This document shows positions 45,834 through 57,168 of a DNA stretch of 64,000 nt, piece by piece. The translations under genes were made by a program, and so were the position numbers. The notes beneath the pieces were generated by a model. It worked only from the letters and a program-made list of their open reading frames with translations. It had not been told where the DNA came from and made no database searches. The stretch's first letter is position 1; each line of letters opens with the position of its first letter. The stretch spans positions 1 through 64,000 of the forward strand of contig CALSOO010000005.1 in NCBI GenBank assembly GCA_943787985.1, written 5' to 3'. This DNA is from an uncultured Paracoccaceae bacterium. Lineage in GTDB: Bacteria > Pseudomonadota > Alphaproteobacteria > Rhodobacterales > Rhodobacteraceae.

Positions 45834-46620
45834 TCAGATATCTACAACCGTTTGCGCCCATGCTTCAAACGCAGCCGCTTCGGCTTGAGTGGCCTGCGCT
45901 GCGCTCCCGCCGATCAACAAATACGCACGCCCCTCAACGTTCCAGCTGGCCGCGGCCATACCCCCAAGCGTTTCGCCCTGCATCGCCTTGGCCTCTGTCG
46001 AGTTTGCGGCAATGATGCACAGCGCCACCGGCGTTCCATCCGCGCGTGCGAATGCGATCTGCACCAGCGGCTTACCGTTAAAGCCCAGTATCTGGGCGCG
46101 CTTGAAAGTCAGCCCTTCGATAGCAGGCAAACTGGTGAGGTCCGCGCCCACCAGTCGGGACACGGCGGCCAGTTGGGTTTGGGTCTGCTCTTGGGTCGGG
46201 GTCCAGCCTGCAATCGTTGTTGCCGTATAGAGCGACTGGTAGCTGGCGACGACAGCCTTCCACCCCGGTGCTTTTGGCTCGGGTGCGGGCACCCGGCGCC
46301 CACAAAGAGCATCATGGCAATTCCTGCCGCGAGCCCCGTGCCAAAGACCCCAAAACCGCCCAGCCACCCGATTCCGCGATTGAGATTGGCAGCTTGCGGC
46401 GGCAGGCGGACTCAGTTCAGGCCATTGCAGGGGCTTGTGCCAAAAGCCCGTCGAACGCCGCGCTGATTTGATCCAACCCGATGTCCAGATCTGCCAGCCG
46501 TTCGCCCAAAACCTCATCGACGTCCAATGCCGCGTCGATCATAGTGCACAGTTCATCTGCGGCTTCCCCATCAAGGTAAGCCGTCAGCTGCTCGTCCGTA
46601 AACTGCGCGTCCATGTTCAT
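45834..46620 (-). pseudogene. Anti-sigma factor-like membrane protein, frame-disrupted
   Basis: ATG 46620 overlaps the sigma-factor stop (ATGA). The first 67 codons (QFTDEQLTAYLDGEAADELC, VLGERLADLDIGLDQISAAF) are a zinc-finger-less anti-sigma-type N-terminus, then TGA. In a second frame lie ELSPPAAA and in a third a transmembrane helix (WLGGFGVFGTGLAAGIAMML), and a fourth change near 46285 returns to a long open frame (GWKAVVASYQSLYTATTIAG, EGLTFKRAQILGFNGKPLVQ, WNVEGRAYLLIG) ending at 45834. So the periplasmic domain is conserved but needs at least two indels. It is co-directional with the ECF sigma gene. Confidence 0.65.
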
Positions 46621-47186
46621 TCAGCGGCCCCTTCACTGGCCTTTTTGCCAACCGTCTCACCGGAGGGCATTCGGGTGGTAATCACACGCCGTGCAGCGGC
46701 AAGGCGGCTCATCACAGTGCCAATCGGAATCTCCATGATCTCCGCAGCATCTTTGTAACTATAGCCCTCAACGTAGACCAACAAAACCGATTGGCGCTGT
46801 CCTTCGGGCAATCCCATCACTTGAGACAACACGTCACGGGCGAAAATATTCGTTTCCGCATCCGGCTTTATGTCAACAAGGTCCACATCCTCAACCGGAA
46901 CAAGCCCTGTTCCCATGCGCACTTTGCGCGCGCGCAATTCGTTGAGCCACACCCGTTGCGCCATCCGGAACATCCAGCGGTCCAGATGTGTACCCGCCTC
47001 GAACTTGTCCGATTGCTCGATCGCCCGCAGGCATGTGGTTTGGGCAAAATCATCCGCCCAGTCGCGTTGGCGGGTCAACGCCATGCAATACCGCCACAGC
47101 CGCGGAAAGACTGCATTTATGCCGTCCTGAACTTCGGTATGTGGCGCGTGAGAGATAGTGTTGGTCCTTTTCGTCAATCCAACCAT
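46617..47186 (-). CDS. ECF-family RNA polymerase sigma factor
   Basis: This 189-residue sigma-70-type factor has region 2 (FPRLWRYCMALTRQRDWADD, FAQTTCLRAIEQSDKFEAGT, WMFRMAQRVWLNELRARKVR) and region 4 (LPEGQRQSVLLVYVEGYSYK, DAAEIMEIPIGTVMSRLAAA). I take ATG 47186 (MVGLTKRTNTISHAP) as the start; in-frame codons upstream extend into the zntB end. The downstream overlapping gene is its likely anti-sigma factor. The regulon is unknown. Confidence 0.88.
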   Translation of the reverse strand: MVGLTKRTNTISHAPHTEVQDGINAVFPRLWRYCMALTRQRDWADDFAQTTCLRAIEQSDKFEAGTHLDRWMFRMAQRVWLNELRARKVRMGTGLVPVEDVDLVDIKPDAETNIFARDVLSQVMGLPEGQRQSVLLVYVEGYSYKDAAEIMEIPIGTVMSRLAAARRVITTRMPSGETVGKKASEGAAE

Positions 47187-47229
47187 AGTGAGACTGCGCG
47201 CGAAAGGAACACTGTTGTGAGGAAATATT

Positions 47230-48159
47230 TCAGATCCACGCTTTTTTAAGCAAAAACACCAGCACAGCCACAGCACTGACCAACATCCCCACACACAGCA
47301 GAAGAAATGCTTGTGGTGTTTCAAGACCCGGCATTCCAGCGACATTGACACCGAACAACCCTGTCAAAAACCCGAGCGGCAAAAAGACCACCGCCACAAT
47401 AGACAGCACATGCCCGTGGCTGTTTTGCGCCGCGCTGACGTGGCTGTCATGCTGATCCTGAATTCCGGCCAGCCGCCCTTTGAGCGCCTCAAGCTCCTCT
47501 ACGTGCAAGGTCGTCAGGTTGCTCACTTCACGCTGGTGTGCTGCATCCCCGAACATCTCGCCCACCGCGTCCGTCAGCCGCCCCAAAGCCGTGCGTTGGG
47601 GGCTCATGTAGCGGTGCAAACGAATGGCCTGACGGCGCAGCTCACCGATGTGATCCGGCAGGATGCGCGTGCTCAGGTGCGTCTCTTCGATCTCTTCCAC
47701 ACGGTCCGCAAGATCAAACACCACGTCTTGGACCCGCGCATTGAGCCCTTGCGACAACTGCAAAAGAAATGCGGAAACGCTTGTGGGCGCTTGCCCTGCC
47801 TCGCAGTTTTTCCGCAACGCATCCAAAGCAAATACTTTGCGCACCCGCACGGTCACGATGGTCTGCGCACAGACCCACAACCGCACCGACACCATCTGAT
47901 CTGCAGGGCCGTCCTTGTTCAGGTTCACCCCGCGCAGGTTCAGGATCAGCCCGCCATCCTGACGATCACACCTTGGTCGGGTTTCAGCCTGCAACAGCGC
48001 TTGCCCCGGCAACTCTGGTACATTTTGCGCCACCCACGCGTCCAGTGCATCATCCGCACGGTCAAAATGCACCCAGCGGTATCCCTTTTGAGCACGAGAC
48101 AGGTCAACAACTGCAACAGCGGTGCCGTCATCAGCTATGTCAAAGGCGCAAATGGGCAT
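47230..48159 (-). CDS. zntB: CorA-family zinc transporter ZntB
   Basis: This is a 309-residue inner-membrane divalent-cation transporter of the CorA/ZntB family. It has a large cytoplasmic N-terminal domain (LVDLSRAQKG-type start, RDQ-free) followed by two C-terminal helices. The pore motif reads GVNVAGMPG, close to the GVN signature of the family. ATG 48159 (MPICAFDIADDGTAVAVVDL) with AGGA upstream is preferred over TTG 48183. It lies upstream of the ECF gene on the same strand. Whether it carries zinc in or out is not settled by sequence. Confidence 0.85.
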   Translation of the reverse strand: MPICAFDIADDGTAVAVVDLSRAQKGYRWVHFDRADDALDAWVAQNVPELPGQALLQAETRPRCDRQDGGLILNLRGVNLNKDGPADQMVSVRLWVCAQTIVTVRVRKVFALDALRKNCEAGQAPTSVSAFLLQLSQGLNARVQDVVFDLADRVEEIEETHLSTRILPDHIGELRRQAIRLHRYMSPQRTALGRLTDAVGEMFGDAAHQREVSNLTTLHVEELEALKGRLAGIQDQHDSHVSAAQNSHGHVLSIVAVVFLPLGFLTGLFGVNVAGMPGLETPQAFLLLCVGMLVSAVAVLVFLLKKAWI

Positions 48160-48204
48160 GGGCAAGATCCTGTTTCTTGCCAACCTGCCCGATTGCGCCC
48201 TTGC

Positions 48205-50331
<2,127 letters not shown>

Positions 50332-50387
50332 TCAAAGAATTTGATGAAAGGTGTCGTTGAACGAACACTACCGAAAGAGGTCCCTAC

Positions 50388-51128
50388 GTGGCAGTACGAA
50401 TTGGCATTACCTTAAGTCTATTGATGTTGTTGTGCACGGTGCCCGCCGTGGTGCGGGCAGAGGCGTTTTCGCTTTTGCGCGAAGATACATTGTTTGGTGA
50501 ACGCCGCGCCCTGCTGCCCCGTGCGCAAACCGAAACGCCGCGCCCTTCAGGCTCTAGCTTGTTTGTGGGCGTCGAGGGCAAAAGCATGTTCGCCCCCTTT
50601 CCCGAACGTGCCCCCGTCGCCCGCGAGGTTCTGTATTCAGGCAAATCCGGCACGCAGGTCGAGCGGCTGCGCAGCTTGATCGCCAAGGCGGAGGCAGGCC
50701 GCATGGGCTATGATGCGGTGCAATACGGGGCGACAGTGCGCCCGAGCAAACGCCCCACAAACATGACCATTGCCGAAATATACAAATGGATCAAAGACAC
50801 CCCGGGCCAACCACATGCCATCGGACGCTACCAGTTTATCCCGCCTACCCTGCGCAGTCTGGTGAAACGGTTGGGTGTGAGCCACGATACGGTGTTCAGC
50901 CCCCGTATTCAGGACCAGTTGGGGGATATTCTACTGGTCGAAGCAGGACTGATGGAAATGAACAAAGGAAAGATGTCGCGTCACACGTTCATGAACAACC
51001 TTGCGAAAATCTGGGCAGGGTTACCGAATTCCAGCGGGAAGTCGCACTATCACGGCTATGCTGGCAACAAAGCGACCATGACGTGGGCCTCTTTTGACCG
51101 CCAAATGCAAAGCATCTTCCCGGGCTAG
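50388..51128 (+). CDS. Secreted lysozyme-like protein (lambda R / GH104-type fold)
   Basis: This 246-residue protein starts at GTG 50388 with AGAGG upstream and carries a signal peptide (MAVRIGITLSLLMLLCTVPA, cleavage near VVRA). The C-terminal domain resembles lambda-type endolysins: LRSLIAKAEAGRMGYDAVQY with a candidate catalytic glutamate, MTIAEIYKWIKDTPGQPHAI, GRYQFIPPTLRSLVKRLGVS, FSPRIQDQLGDILLVEAGLM. It could act on peptidoglycan in the periplasm. It has no phage neighbours. It converges on phhB with a three-base gap. Confidence 0.75.
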   Translation: MAVRIGITLSLLMLLCTVPAVVRAEAFSLLREDTLFGERRALLPRAQTETPRPSGSSLFVGVEGKSMFAPFPERAPVAREVLYSGKSGTQVERLRSLIAKAEAGRMGYDAVQYGATVRPSKRPTNMTIAEIYKWIKDTPGQPHAIGRYQFIPPTLRSLVKRLGVSHDTVFSPRIQDQLGDILLVEAGLMEMNKGKMSRHTFMNNLAKIWAGLPNSSGKSHYHGYAGNKATMTWASFDRQMQSIFPG

Positions 51129-51131
51129 GGT

Positions 51132-51425
51132 CTAGCCGACAAGCCCGTCCATTTTGCGGGCCAGCTTCACGTCCAACGTGCTCAACCCATCCACATCGTG
51201 GGTGGTCAACACAACGGTTACTTTGGAATAGACGTTGGACCACTCGGGATGGTGGTCCCATTTTTCGGCCCAGATGGCCGCTTTGGTCATCCAGCCAAAA
51301 GCATCCGCAAAATCTGTAAACTTGTATGTTTTTTCAATCGCATCGCGGTCTGCCTGCTCTGTCCAGCCATTTTCCAACAATGGTCCCAAAAGCGTGCCAC
51401 GGGTTTCTTCGCTGAGTTTTTCCAT
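51132..51425 (-). CDS. phhB: 4a-hydroxytetrahydrobiopterin (pterin-4a-carbinolamine) dehydratase
   Basis: This 97-residue dehydratase recycles pterin cofactors, usually for phenylalanine hydroxylase. Conserved features: [60 protein letters not shown], where the active-site histidines occur (WDHHPEW). The ATG overlaps the stop of the upstream FemAB-like gene (TAATG). No phenylalanine hydroxylase gene is nearby. Confidence 0.92.
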   Translation of the reverse strand: MEKLSEETRGTLLGPLLENGWTEQADRDAIEKTYKFTDFADAFGWMTKAAIWAEKWDHHPEWSNVYSKVTVVLTTHDVDGLSTLDVKLARKMDGLVG

Positions 51426-52633
51426 TATTCCTGCTCCTCGACGTCGACCCGTTTGAACGGGCCGTAGTCTGTCAAAATTTCAATTTCTTCCTCAACGGCT
51501 TCGCGTTCCGCAACAAGGTAGTCCCCGATGGCGTTGGCAAACCCTTCGTCTGCGACCCAATGCAGACTGTGCGTTTGCGTCGGCAGATACCCGCGAGCCA
51601 GTTTGTGCTGACCTTGGGCACCTGCTTCGACACGACCGAGCCCGCGGGCAATGGCCACATCGATTGCCTGATAGTAACACAGTTCGAAATGCAAACACGG
51701 ATGGTGTTCAATGCAGCCCCAGTAGCGCCCGTAAAGCACATCGCGCCCGACGAAATTCAGCGCACCTGCCACCCATTGACCGTCTCTGCGAGCCAACACC
51801 AAAACCATATCGTCCCGCAAAGACTGCTGCGCATGATCGAAAAATGCGCGGGTCAAATACGGGGTGCCCCACTTGCGCGCGCCAGTGTCCTGATAAAACA
51901 CCCAGAACGCATCCCAATGCTCGGGTTCAATCTGATCCCCGCTCAGGACCACGATGTCACCGCCGAACCTTTGGGCCTGCGCGCGTTCTTTGCGGATATT
52001 TTTGCGTTTGCGCGAACTCATCGTCGCCAAAAACCCGTCAAAGTATGCATAGCCGTTGTTCAGCCAATGAAATTGCTGGGTGGCACGCGGCATTAGCCCC
52101 ATATCAGCCCCGATTTCGGCCTCTGCTTGCGTGCAAAACGTCACATGTACCGAAGACACACCATTGTTTTGCGCCAACTGAACCGCCCCCTGGACCAACG
52201 CGCCGAACCCGGCTTGCGCAAAGTCCGGATGCACCAGAAACCGCCGCCCCGTTGCAGGTGTATGTGGCACAGCAATCTGCAATTTCGGATAATACCGACC
52301 GCCCGCCCGCTCATAAGCATGCGCCCAATTGTGATCGAAAATATACTCGCCTTGGGAGTGGGATTTTGCGTAGAGCGGCGCAACGCCGATCACGTGCTCC
52401 CCCATGCGCGCCATCAAATATTGTGGCTGCCATCCCGTGCCCGCACCGACCGAACCGCTGTCTTCAAGCGCACTCAAAAACCGGTAGGTCGTAAACGGGT
52501 CATGCGGAGGCCCGCCGTCCGCCACCTCTGGACAAGCGCAAGCATCCCAGTCGACCTGCCCGATCTGGGAAATCTTCGGGACAACCGAAATTTCAATTTC
52601 GTGTTCTGTTGTGCTGGTGTCTGCGCTGTTCAT
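51425..52633 (-). CDS. FemAB-like GNAT acyltransferase (DUF482 type)
   Basis: This 402-residue protein belongs to the FemAB_like/GNAT set of proteins annotated as peptidogalycan biosynthesis or COG3146. Visible segments: [20 protein letters not shown] near the N-terminus, [74 protein letters not shown] and [20 protein letters not shown]. Acyl transfer to an amine is expected. Its last codon overlaps the phhB ATG. Function in this organism is not known. Confidence 0.82.
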   Translation of the reverse strand: MNSADTSTTEHEIEISVVPKISQIGQVDWDACACPEVADGGPPHDPFTTYRFLSALEDSGSVGAGTGWQPQYLMARMGEHVIGVAPLYAKSHSQGEYIFDHNWAHAYERAGGRYYPKLQIAVPHTPATGRRFLVHPDFAQAGFGALVQGAVQLAQNNGVSSVHVTFCTQAEAEIGADMGLMPRATQQFHWLNNGYAYFDGFLATMSSRKRKNIRKERAQAQRFGGDIVVLSGDQIEPEHWDAFWVFYQDTGARKWGTPYLTRAFFDHAQQSLRDDMVLVLARRDGQWVAGALNFVGRDVLYGRYWGCIEHHPCLHFELCYYQAIDVAIARGLGRVEAGAQGQHKLARGYLPTQTHSLHWVADEGFANAIGDYLVAEREAVEEEIEILTDYGPFKRVDVEEQE

Positions 52634-52664
52634 AATTCTTTATGTGTGGCGCGAGGGGGCAGGA

Positions 52665-53435
52665 TCAACTGCCATGTTGGGCAAGGTAGCCCTCAAACGT
52701 AATATTCTGCGCCACGTCGCGTGCGATGCGCTCTTCATCGGCGGTTTTCACGGTCCAGCACAACACATCAGCGCCTGCATTTTTCAACTCGGCCACACGC
52801 GGGTTCGAAAGGTCCGCGACTTCATGGCTGATGAAAGACGATTTTGTCCGCTCGAAATCCGCAATCGGCCGCAAGGCATCGCACACAGCGGCGGGCAACG
52901 GATGCCACTTCGCAGGATCATAGGAACTGCTGACCAAACCGCGCGGCGCATGCGGCATCAACTCAGCCATGAAGGCCACGCTGTGCGGGTTGAACGACAT
53001 CAACCCGAAGGGGCCAGTGTAGCCTGTCAAATCTGCAACTGCCGCTTTTTCCAACGCTCCGATGTTTGGTCCCATTGCGCCGTCTTGGTCTTTTATCTCG
53101 ATCAACAACGGCACGCGCCCCGCGACGAAATCAAGCACTGCACGCAAGGTTGGAACGCCTTCGGCTCCGCCCAGCAACGTGATCTGGCCGAGGTCTTCGG
53201 CGGTGCGTGCCCGGACCGGCCCGGCGCCTTCGGCCAAGCGATCAAGTGCGTCGTCATGAAACACCATCGCTTGACCGTCAGCACTGAGTTGCAGATCAAT
53301 TTCCACCCCGTAGCCATGCGCGATCGCCGCCTCAATCGCGGAGAGGCTGTTTTCCGGTCGCCCGTCAGTGACGTCATGCAACGCCCTATGGGCCAAAGGC
53401 AACGTGAGGATATCGGGGTGGAGACGCGGGATCAT
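52665..53435 (-). CDS. Glycerophosphodiester phosphodiesterase
   Basis: This 256-residue TIM-barrel phosphodiesterase hydrolyses glycerophosphodiesters to glycerol-3-phosphate and an alcohol. Metal and catalytic residues are seen in LAHRALHDVTDGRPENSLSA (HR and EN), YGVEIDLQLSADGQAMVFHD (E-D and HD) and LLIEIKDQDG. There is no signal peptide, so it is the cytoplasmic form. It overlaps the RidA gene by four bases (ATGA). Intact. Confidence 0.9.
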   Translation of the reverse strand: MIPRLHPDILTLPLAHRALHDVTDGRPENSLSAIEAAIAHGYGVEIDLQLSADGQAMVFHDDALDRLAEGAGPVRARTAEDLGQITLLGGAEGVPTLRAVLDFVAGRVPLLIEIKDQDGAMGPNIGALEKAAVADLTGYTGPFGLMSFNPHSVAFMAELMPHAPRGLVSSSYDPAKWHPLPAAVCDALRPIADFERTKSSFISHEVADLSNPRVAELKNAGADVLCWTVKTADEERIARDVAQNITFEGYLAQHGS

Positions 53436-53890
53436 ATGATCTGGAACGTGCCTTCGATTTCGACGGCAACGCCCAAAGGCAAGGATGCCGCCGACACGGC
53501 CGCACGCGCGTGCGGGCCTGCGTCCCCGAAGAGTTCGACCATAAAGTCCGACGCCCCGTTGATCACTTGCGGTTGCTCGGTGAAATCAGGCGTGGAGTTC
53601 ACAAATCCGCCCAGTTTCACGACCCGGACCAAACGTTCCAGATCACCTCCGCACGCGGCTTTGAGTTGAGCGATCAAGTTCAGCGCGCACACTTTGGCCG
53701 CTGCGGCGCCGTCTTCGGTGCTCATGTCTGCGCCCAGTTTACCCTTGATCAAACCATCCGGTCCCATCGAAATCTGGCCCGAGATATAGACCATGTCGCC
53801 CACGGTGACGTAGGGCACGTAGTTGCCCGCGGGGGCTGCGGCCTCTGGCAATGTGATCCCAAGTTCGGTCAGGCGGTCTTCGATGCTCAT
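53432..53890 (-). CDS. RidA-family (YjgF) protein
   Basis: This 152-residue protein of the RidA/Rid superfamily starts at ATG 53890 (MSIEDRLTELGITLPEAAAP) with AAGGA upstream. Family motifs: VTVGDMVYISGQISMGPDGL, GADMSTEDGAAAAKVCALNL and AAVSAASLPLGVAVEIEGTF. Classic RidA hydrolyses reactive enamines, but the longer N-terminal form here (RidA_2 subgroup) may differ. The arginine of true RidA in the RxTV motif is not obvious. It is coupled to the downstream GDPD gene. Confidence 0.85.
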   Translation of the reverse strand: MSIEDRLTELGITLPEAAAPAGNYVPYVTVGDMVYISGQISMGPDGLIKGKLGADMSTEDGAAAAKVCALNLIAQLKAACGGDLERLVRVVKLGGFVNSTPDFTEQPQVINGASDFMVELFGDAGPHARAAVSAASLPLGVAVEIEGTFQII

Positions 53891-53959
53891 AAGGCTGATC
53901 CTTTTACAAATTGATGTGCGCCGGACGCTACCTGCACCACGCACAAACGAAAAGGGGCA

Positions 53960-55267
53960 TTATGACTCGCGGAAGGCGCGGTTGAAGTAGTCGGCCATCG
54001 GCTTGATCAAATACGCCAGCGGAGAGCGGTCCGCGGTGCGGATAAATGCTTCAACCGGCATACCGGGAATAAGAACATCGCCCTCATTGAGCTTTGCCAA
54101 CTCGCCGGGGTTCAGCGTGATTTCAGCGCGGTAATAGGCCAACCCCAGTGCCTCATCCTCAAAAGCATCCGCAGAGATTAACGTCACTTGCCCCACAAGT
54201 TCGGGCGTGGTGCGCTGATCCAGCGCGGAAAAACGCAAATTCACCTGCTGTCCAATTGCGATCTGGTCAATGTGGATCGGGTCCACGCGGGTCACGATCA
54301 GCAGCGGGCGATCCTGCGGGATGAGAAACAGCACAGGGTCCGCCGAACGGATCACAGAGCGCGGCGTTTGTACGCGCAGCCCGTAGACGATCCCGGACAC
54401 AGGCGCGCGCAGATCAAGCTGTTCGATTTCCAACAGCGTAGATGCGCGCTGCTCGATCAGTTCCAACTCGCGGTAACGCAGGTCCCGCAGTTGAGTGATC
54501 GCCTGTTCGCGCTGGCCGGTGCCCAGCTTGAGAATTTCGATGTCGATTTCGGTAATGCGTCCTTCCGCCTGCGCCTTGTTCGCGGCCAGTTCACCAATTT
54601 GCCCGTTCAGGCTGGCGGCTTGGCGTTGCAAATTCAGAACTGCGGCGGCTTGGGCCAATCCACGATCCAAAAGTGATTGTTGGCTGGCCAGTTCTTGTCG
54701 GATCAGCCCCAATTGCGTGGACAATGACGCCTCTTGGGCCTCGATCCCGTCGATCTGATTGCCGATTTGACTGCGCCGCTTGCCCATTTGCTCAATTTCA
54801 CGATCAACCGAGTCCCTCCGCGCAAAGAACAGGTTGCGTTGTCCTCCGATCAACTCTGCGATGTCGGGGTTCTGCGCCCCGATGGCCAAAAGGGAGGCGT
54901 CAAATTCGATGGTGTCCACCTCGTCGCGTTCAGCCTGAAGCCGCGCGCGCCGCGATTGCAACTCATACAACTGCCCCTCAGCGATGGCCAAGCGAGAGCG
55001 CAATTGCCGATCATCAAGGCGCACCAGAATGTCGCCGGCCTTGACCGTGTCCCCTTCACTCACAGGGATTTCAGACACGATTCCGCCGGTTTGATGCTGT
55101 ACGACTTGCCGATTGAATTCGACTTCAATCCGTCCAGGGGAAATAATAGCGCCTGCAATCTGGGTGTACGTGCCCCACGCCACAAAGCCACCAAACAGGC
55201 CGACCAGCGCAAAGAACCCGATGCAGGCAGGCACTACGGCAGACCAAGGGTTGTTCTTGCGGCTCAT
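53960..55267 (-). CDS. Type I secretion membrane-fusion protein (HlyD/PrtE family)
   Basis: This 435-residue periplasmic adaptor has one N-terminal transmembrane helix (VVPACIGFFALVGLFGGFVA), a lipoyl-like half (RIEVEFNRQVVQHQTGGIVS, VSEGDTVKAGDILVRLDD), long alpha-helical hairpins rich in Q, R and L (residues 95-270), and the second lipoyl half with LRAPVSGIVYGLRVQTPRSV, ending in a beta-barrel domain. It bridges the ABC exporter to an outer-membrane TolC-type channel. It overlaps the ATPase gene by four bases. The substrate is unknown; RTX proteins are typical. Confidence 0.9.
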   Translation of the reverse strand: MSRKNNPWSAVVPACIGFFALVGLFGGFVAWGTYTQIAGAIISPGRIEVEFNRQVVQHQTGGIVSEIPVSEGDTVKAGDILVRLDDRQLRSRLAIAEGQLYELQSRRARLQAERDEVDTIEFDASLLAIGAQNPDIAELIGGQRNLFFARRDSVDREIEQMGKRRSQIGNQIDGIEAQEASLSTQLGLIRQELASQQSLLDRGLAQAAAVLNLQRQAASLNGQIGELAANKAQAEGRITEIDIEILKLGTGQREQAITQLRDLRYRELELIEQRASTLLEIEQLDLRAPVSGIVYGLRVQTPRSVIRSADPVLFLIPQDRPLLIVTRVDPIHIDQIAIGQQVNLRFSALDQRTTPELVGQVTLISADAFEDEALGLAYYRAEITLNPGELAKLNEGDVLIPGMPVEAFIRTADRSPLAYLIKPMADYFNRAFRES

Positions 55268-57000
55268 GTCACGCCTCCTGCGCCAGTGGGCGCTTTTTTG
55301 ATCTGTTCGTGGTTTTTAACCATGGATTTCAGCACTTCGTCCTTGGGGCCAAAGGCTGTGCGTATGCCGTTGTCGATGACCAAGAGGACGTCGCATTCCT
55401 GAATGGCTGCGGGTCTGTGCGCCATAATCATCACCGCCCCACCCCGGGCTTTGATCGCCCGAATGGCGCGGTTCAGTGCCTCATTCCCCACATTGTCGAG
55501 ATTAGAGTTGGGCTCATCCAGAACCAGGATCACAGGATCCCCGTACATCGCACGTGCCAATCCGATCCGCTGCATTTGCCCCCCCGACAGGCGCTGCTGC
55601 GCGGTGCTGATACGGGTGTCGTACCCATCGGGCAATTCCAAAATCATCTCGTGGGCCGCAGCCTGCTTGGCGGCCTCCACCACTTTGGTCGCGTCCGGTT
55701 CAGCCAAAAGCCGTGCAATGTTATCCGCGATCGTGCCGTCAAACAGTTGAACCCGTTGGGGCAAATATCCGATGTGTTCTCCCAGAACGGCAGGGGCGTA
55801 GTGTTCGAGTGCCGCACTGTCGAGGCGGATAGACCCGCCCGCAGGACGCCAAACGCCCGTCACTGCGCGCGCGAGCGTTGATTTCCCCGCCCCCGATGGC
55901 CCGATCACACCCATGGCCTGACCGGGATTCAATTCAAAAGCCACCCCCCGCAAGGACGCTTGTTTTTGACCCGGCGGAACAAGAGTGAGCGACTTTGCCA
56001 CCAGCCTTGCTTTGGGCTTTGGCAGCGGTGTGCGGGCGTTCTCTGGTGGAACGGTGCCCAAAAGTTCAGCCAGCGTGCTCCAGCCTTTTGCGCCACGTTG
56101 CACAATTGGCCATTGGTTGAGCATCATCTCAACAGGGGCCAGCGCGCGACCCAACAGGATCGAACCTGCGATCATCGCACCCGGCGTCATTTCATTCTGC
56201 AACACCAGATAGGCGCCAAGACCCAGCATCGCGGATTGCAAAAACAGCCGCAGCGTTTTGGTCAGCGAGGAAAAACCGCCGCTGATGTCGGAGGCCGAGA
56301 TCTGACCGGTCAGCGCCTTGTTGCGCGCAATCTGCCAACGCGAAAACGCCGCGTCCCGCATCCCCATGGCTTGCACCATTTCTGCTTCGATCCGGATCTG
56401 GTCGGACATGGTCGAGGCCTGCTGGCTCGAAATTCCGGCTTTAAGCTGGGGTTGGCGAGACAAAAACTGGTTTGCCAGCGCGATCAGAATCAAAAGCGCG
56501 GCCCCGCCAACAGCCATCCATCCCAACATCGGGTGAAAGATAAAAATCCCTGCAATAAAAATCGGGGTCCACGGCAAATCGAAAAATGCCATCAAAACGG
56601 GCGATGTCATCAGGCGCTGAACCGCCTCGAGATCTGCCAATCCGGACTGGGTTTGAAGGTCAGGGGCGACAGCGGACTTGCGCACCACTGCATCGAACAC
56701 ACGCCGGTCCAGCGTCGATTGGAATTTTGCCCCGACCCGCGCCATGATCCGGCTGCGGGTGAAATCGAGGACCCCCATAATGCTGTATAAAAACAACACC
56801 AAAAGCGATAACGCGATCAGGGTTTCTTCGGATTTGCTGCCAAGAACACGGTCATAGACCTGCAACATATACATCGGGCCTGTCAGCATCAGAAGATTCG
56901 CAAACATGCTGAAAATTCCAACCGTCCAGTACAGGCTGCGGCTTTGCCCGCGTGCCTGTCTGAGTTCACCCTGACCGTTTTGGATTACTTTGCTCTGCAT
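55264..57000 (-). CDS. Type I secretion ABC transporter (permease-ATPase, PrtD-like)
   Basis: This 578-residue protein starts at ATG 57000 (MQSKVIQNGQGELRQARGQS), ten bases after AAAGG. Residues 20-310 form a six-helix membrane domain with LMLTGPMYMLQVYDRVLGSK, a PrtD hallmark, and no N-terminal C39 peptidase domain. The ATPase has Walker A GVIGPSGAGKSTLARAVTGV, signature RLSGGQMQRIGLARAMYGDP, Walker B VILVLDEPNSNLDN and the switch histidine in VMIMAHRPAAIQECD. It is first in an operon with the HlyD-type adaptor; no TolC gene is adjacent. Confidence 0.92.
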   Translation of the reverse strand: MQSKVIQNGQGELRQARGQSRSLYWTVGIFSMFANLLMLTGPMYMLQVYDRVLGSKSEETLIALSLLVLFLYSIMGVLDFTRSRIMARVGAKFQSTLDRRVFDAVVRKSAVAPDLQTQSGLADLEAVQRLMTSPVLMAFFDLPWTPIFIAGIFIFHPMLGWMAVGGAALLILIALANQFLSRQPQLKAGISSQQASTMSDQIRIEAEMVQAMGMRDAAFSRWQIARNKALTGQISASDISGGFSSLTKTLRLFLQSAMLGLGAYLVLQNEMTPGAMIAGSILLGRALAPVEMMLNQWPIVQRGAKGWSTLAELLGTVPPENARTPLPKPKARLVAKSLTLVPPGQKQASLRGVAFELNPGQAMGVIGPSGAGKSTLARAVTGVWRPAGGSIRLDSAALEHYAPAVLGEHIGYLPQRVQLFDGTIADNIARLLAEPDATKVVEAAKQAAAHEMILELPDGYDTRISTAQQRLSGGQMQRIGLARAMYGDPVILVLDEPNSNLDNVGNEALNRAIRAIKARGGAVMIMAHRPAAIQECDVLLVIDNGIRTAFGPKDEVLKSMVKNHEQIKKAPTGAGGVT

Positions 57001-57168
57001 CGGCACCTTTTCGCCTGTATTATATGCGCTTTGACGCAATTTGTGGCAAACTGCCTGTGTTCACCCTGTCACGCAAGTGCCACAGACCTATATTTACGCC
57101 ATCACCCATCTGGGAATTGGCCCACAATCTATTACTTAGTCGACAAATCCTCGTTTCGGAGAATTGAA

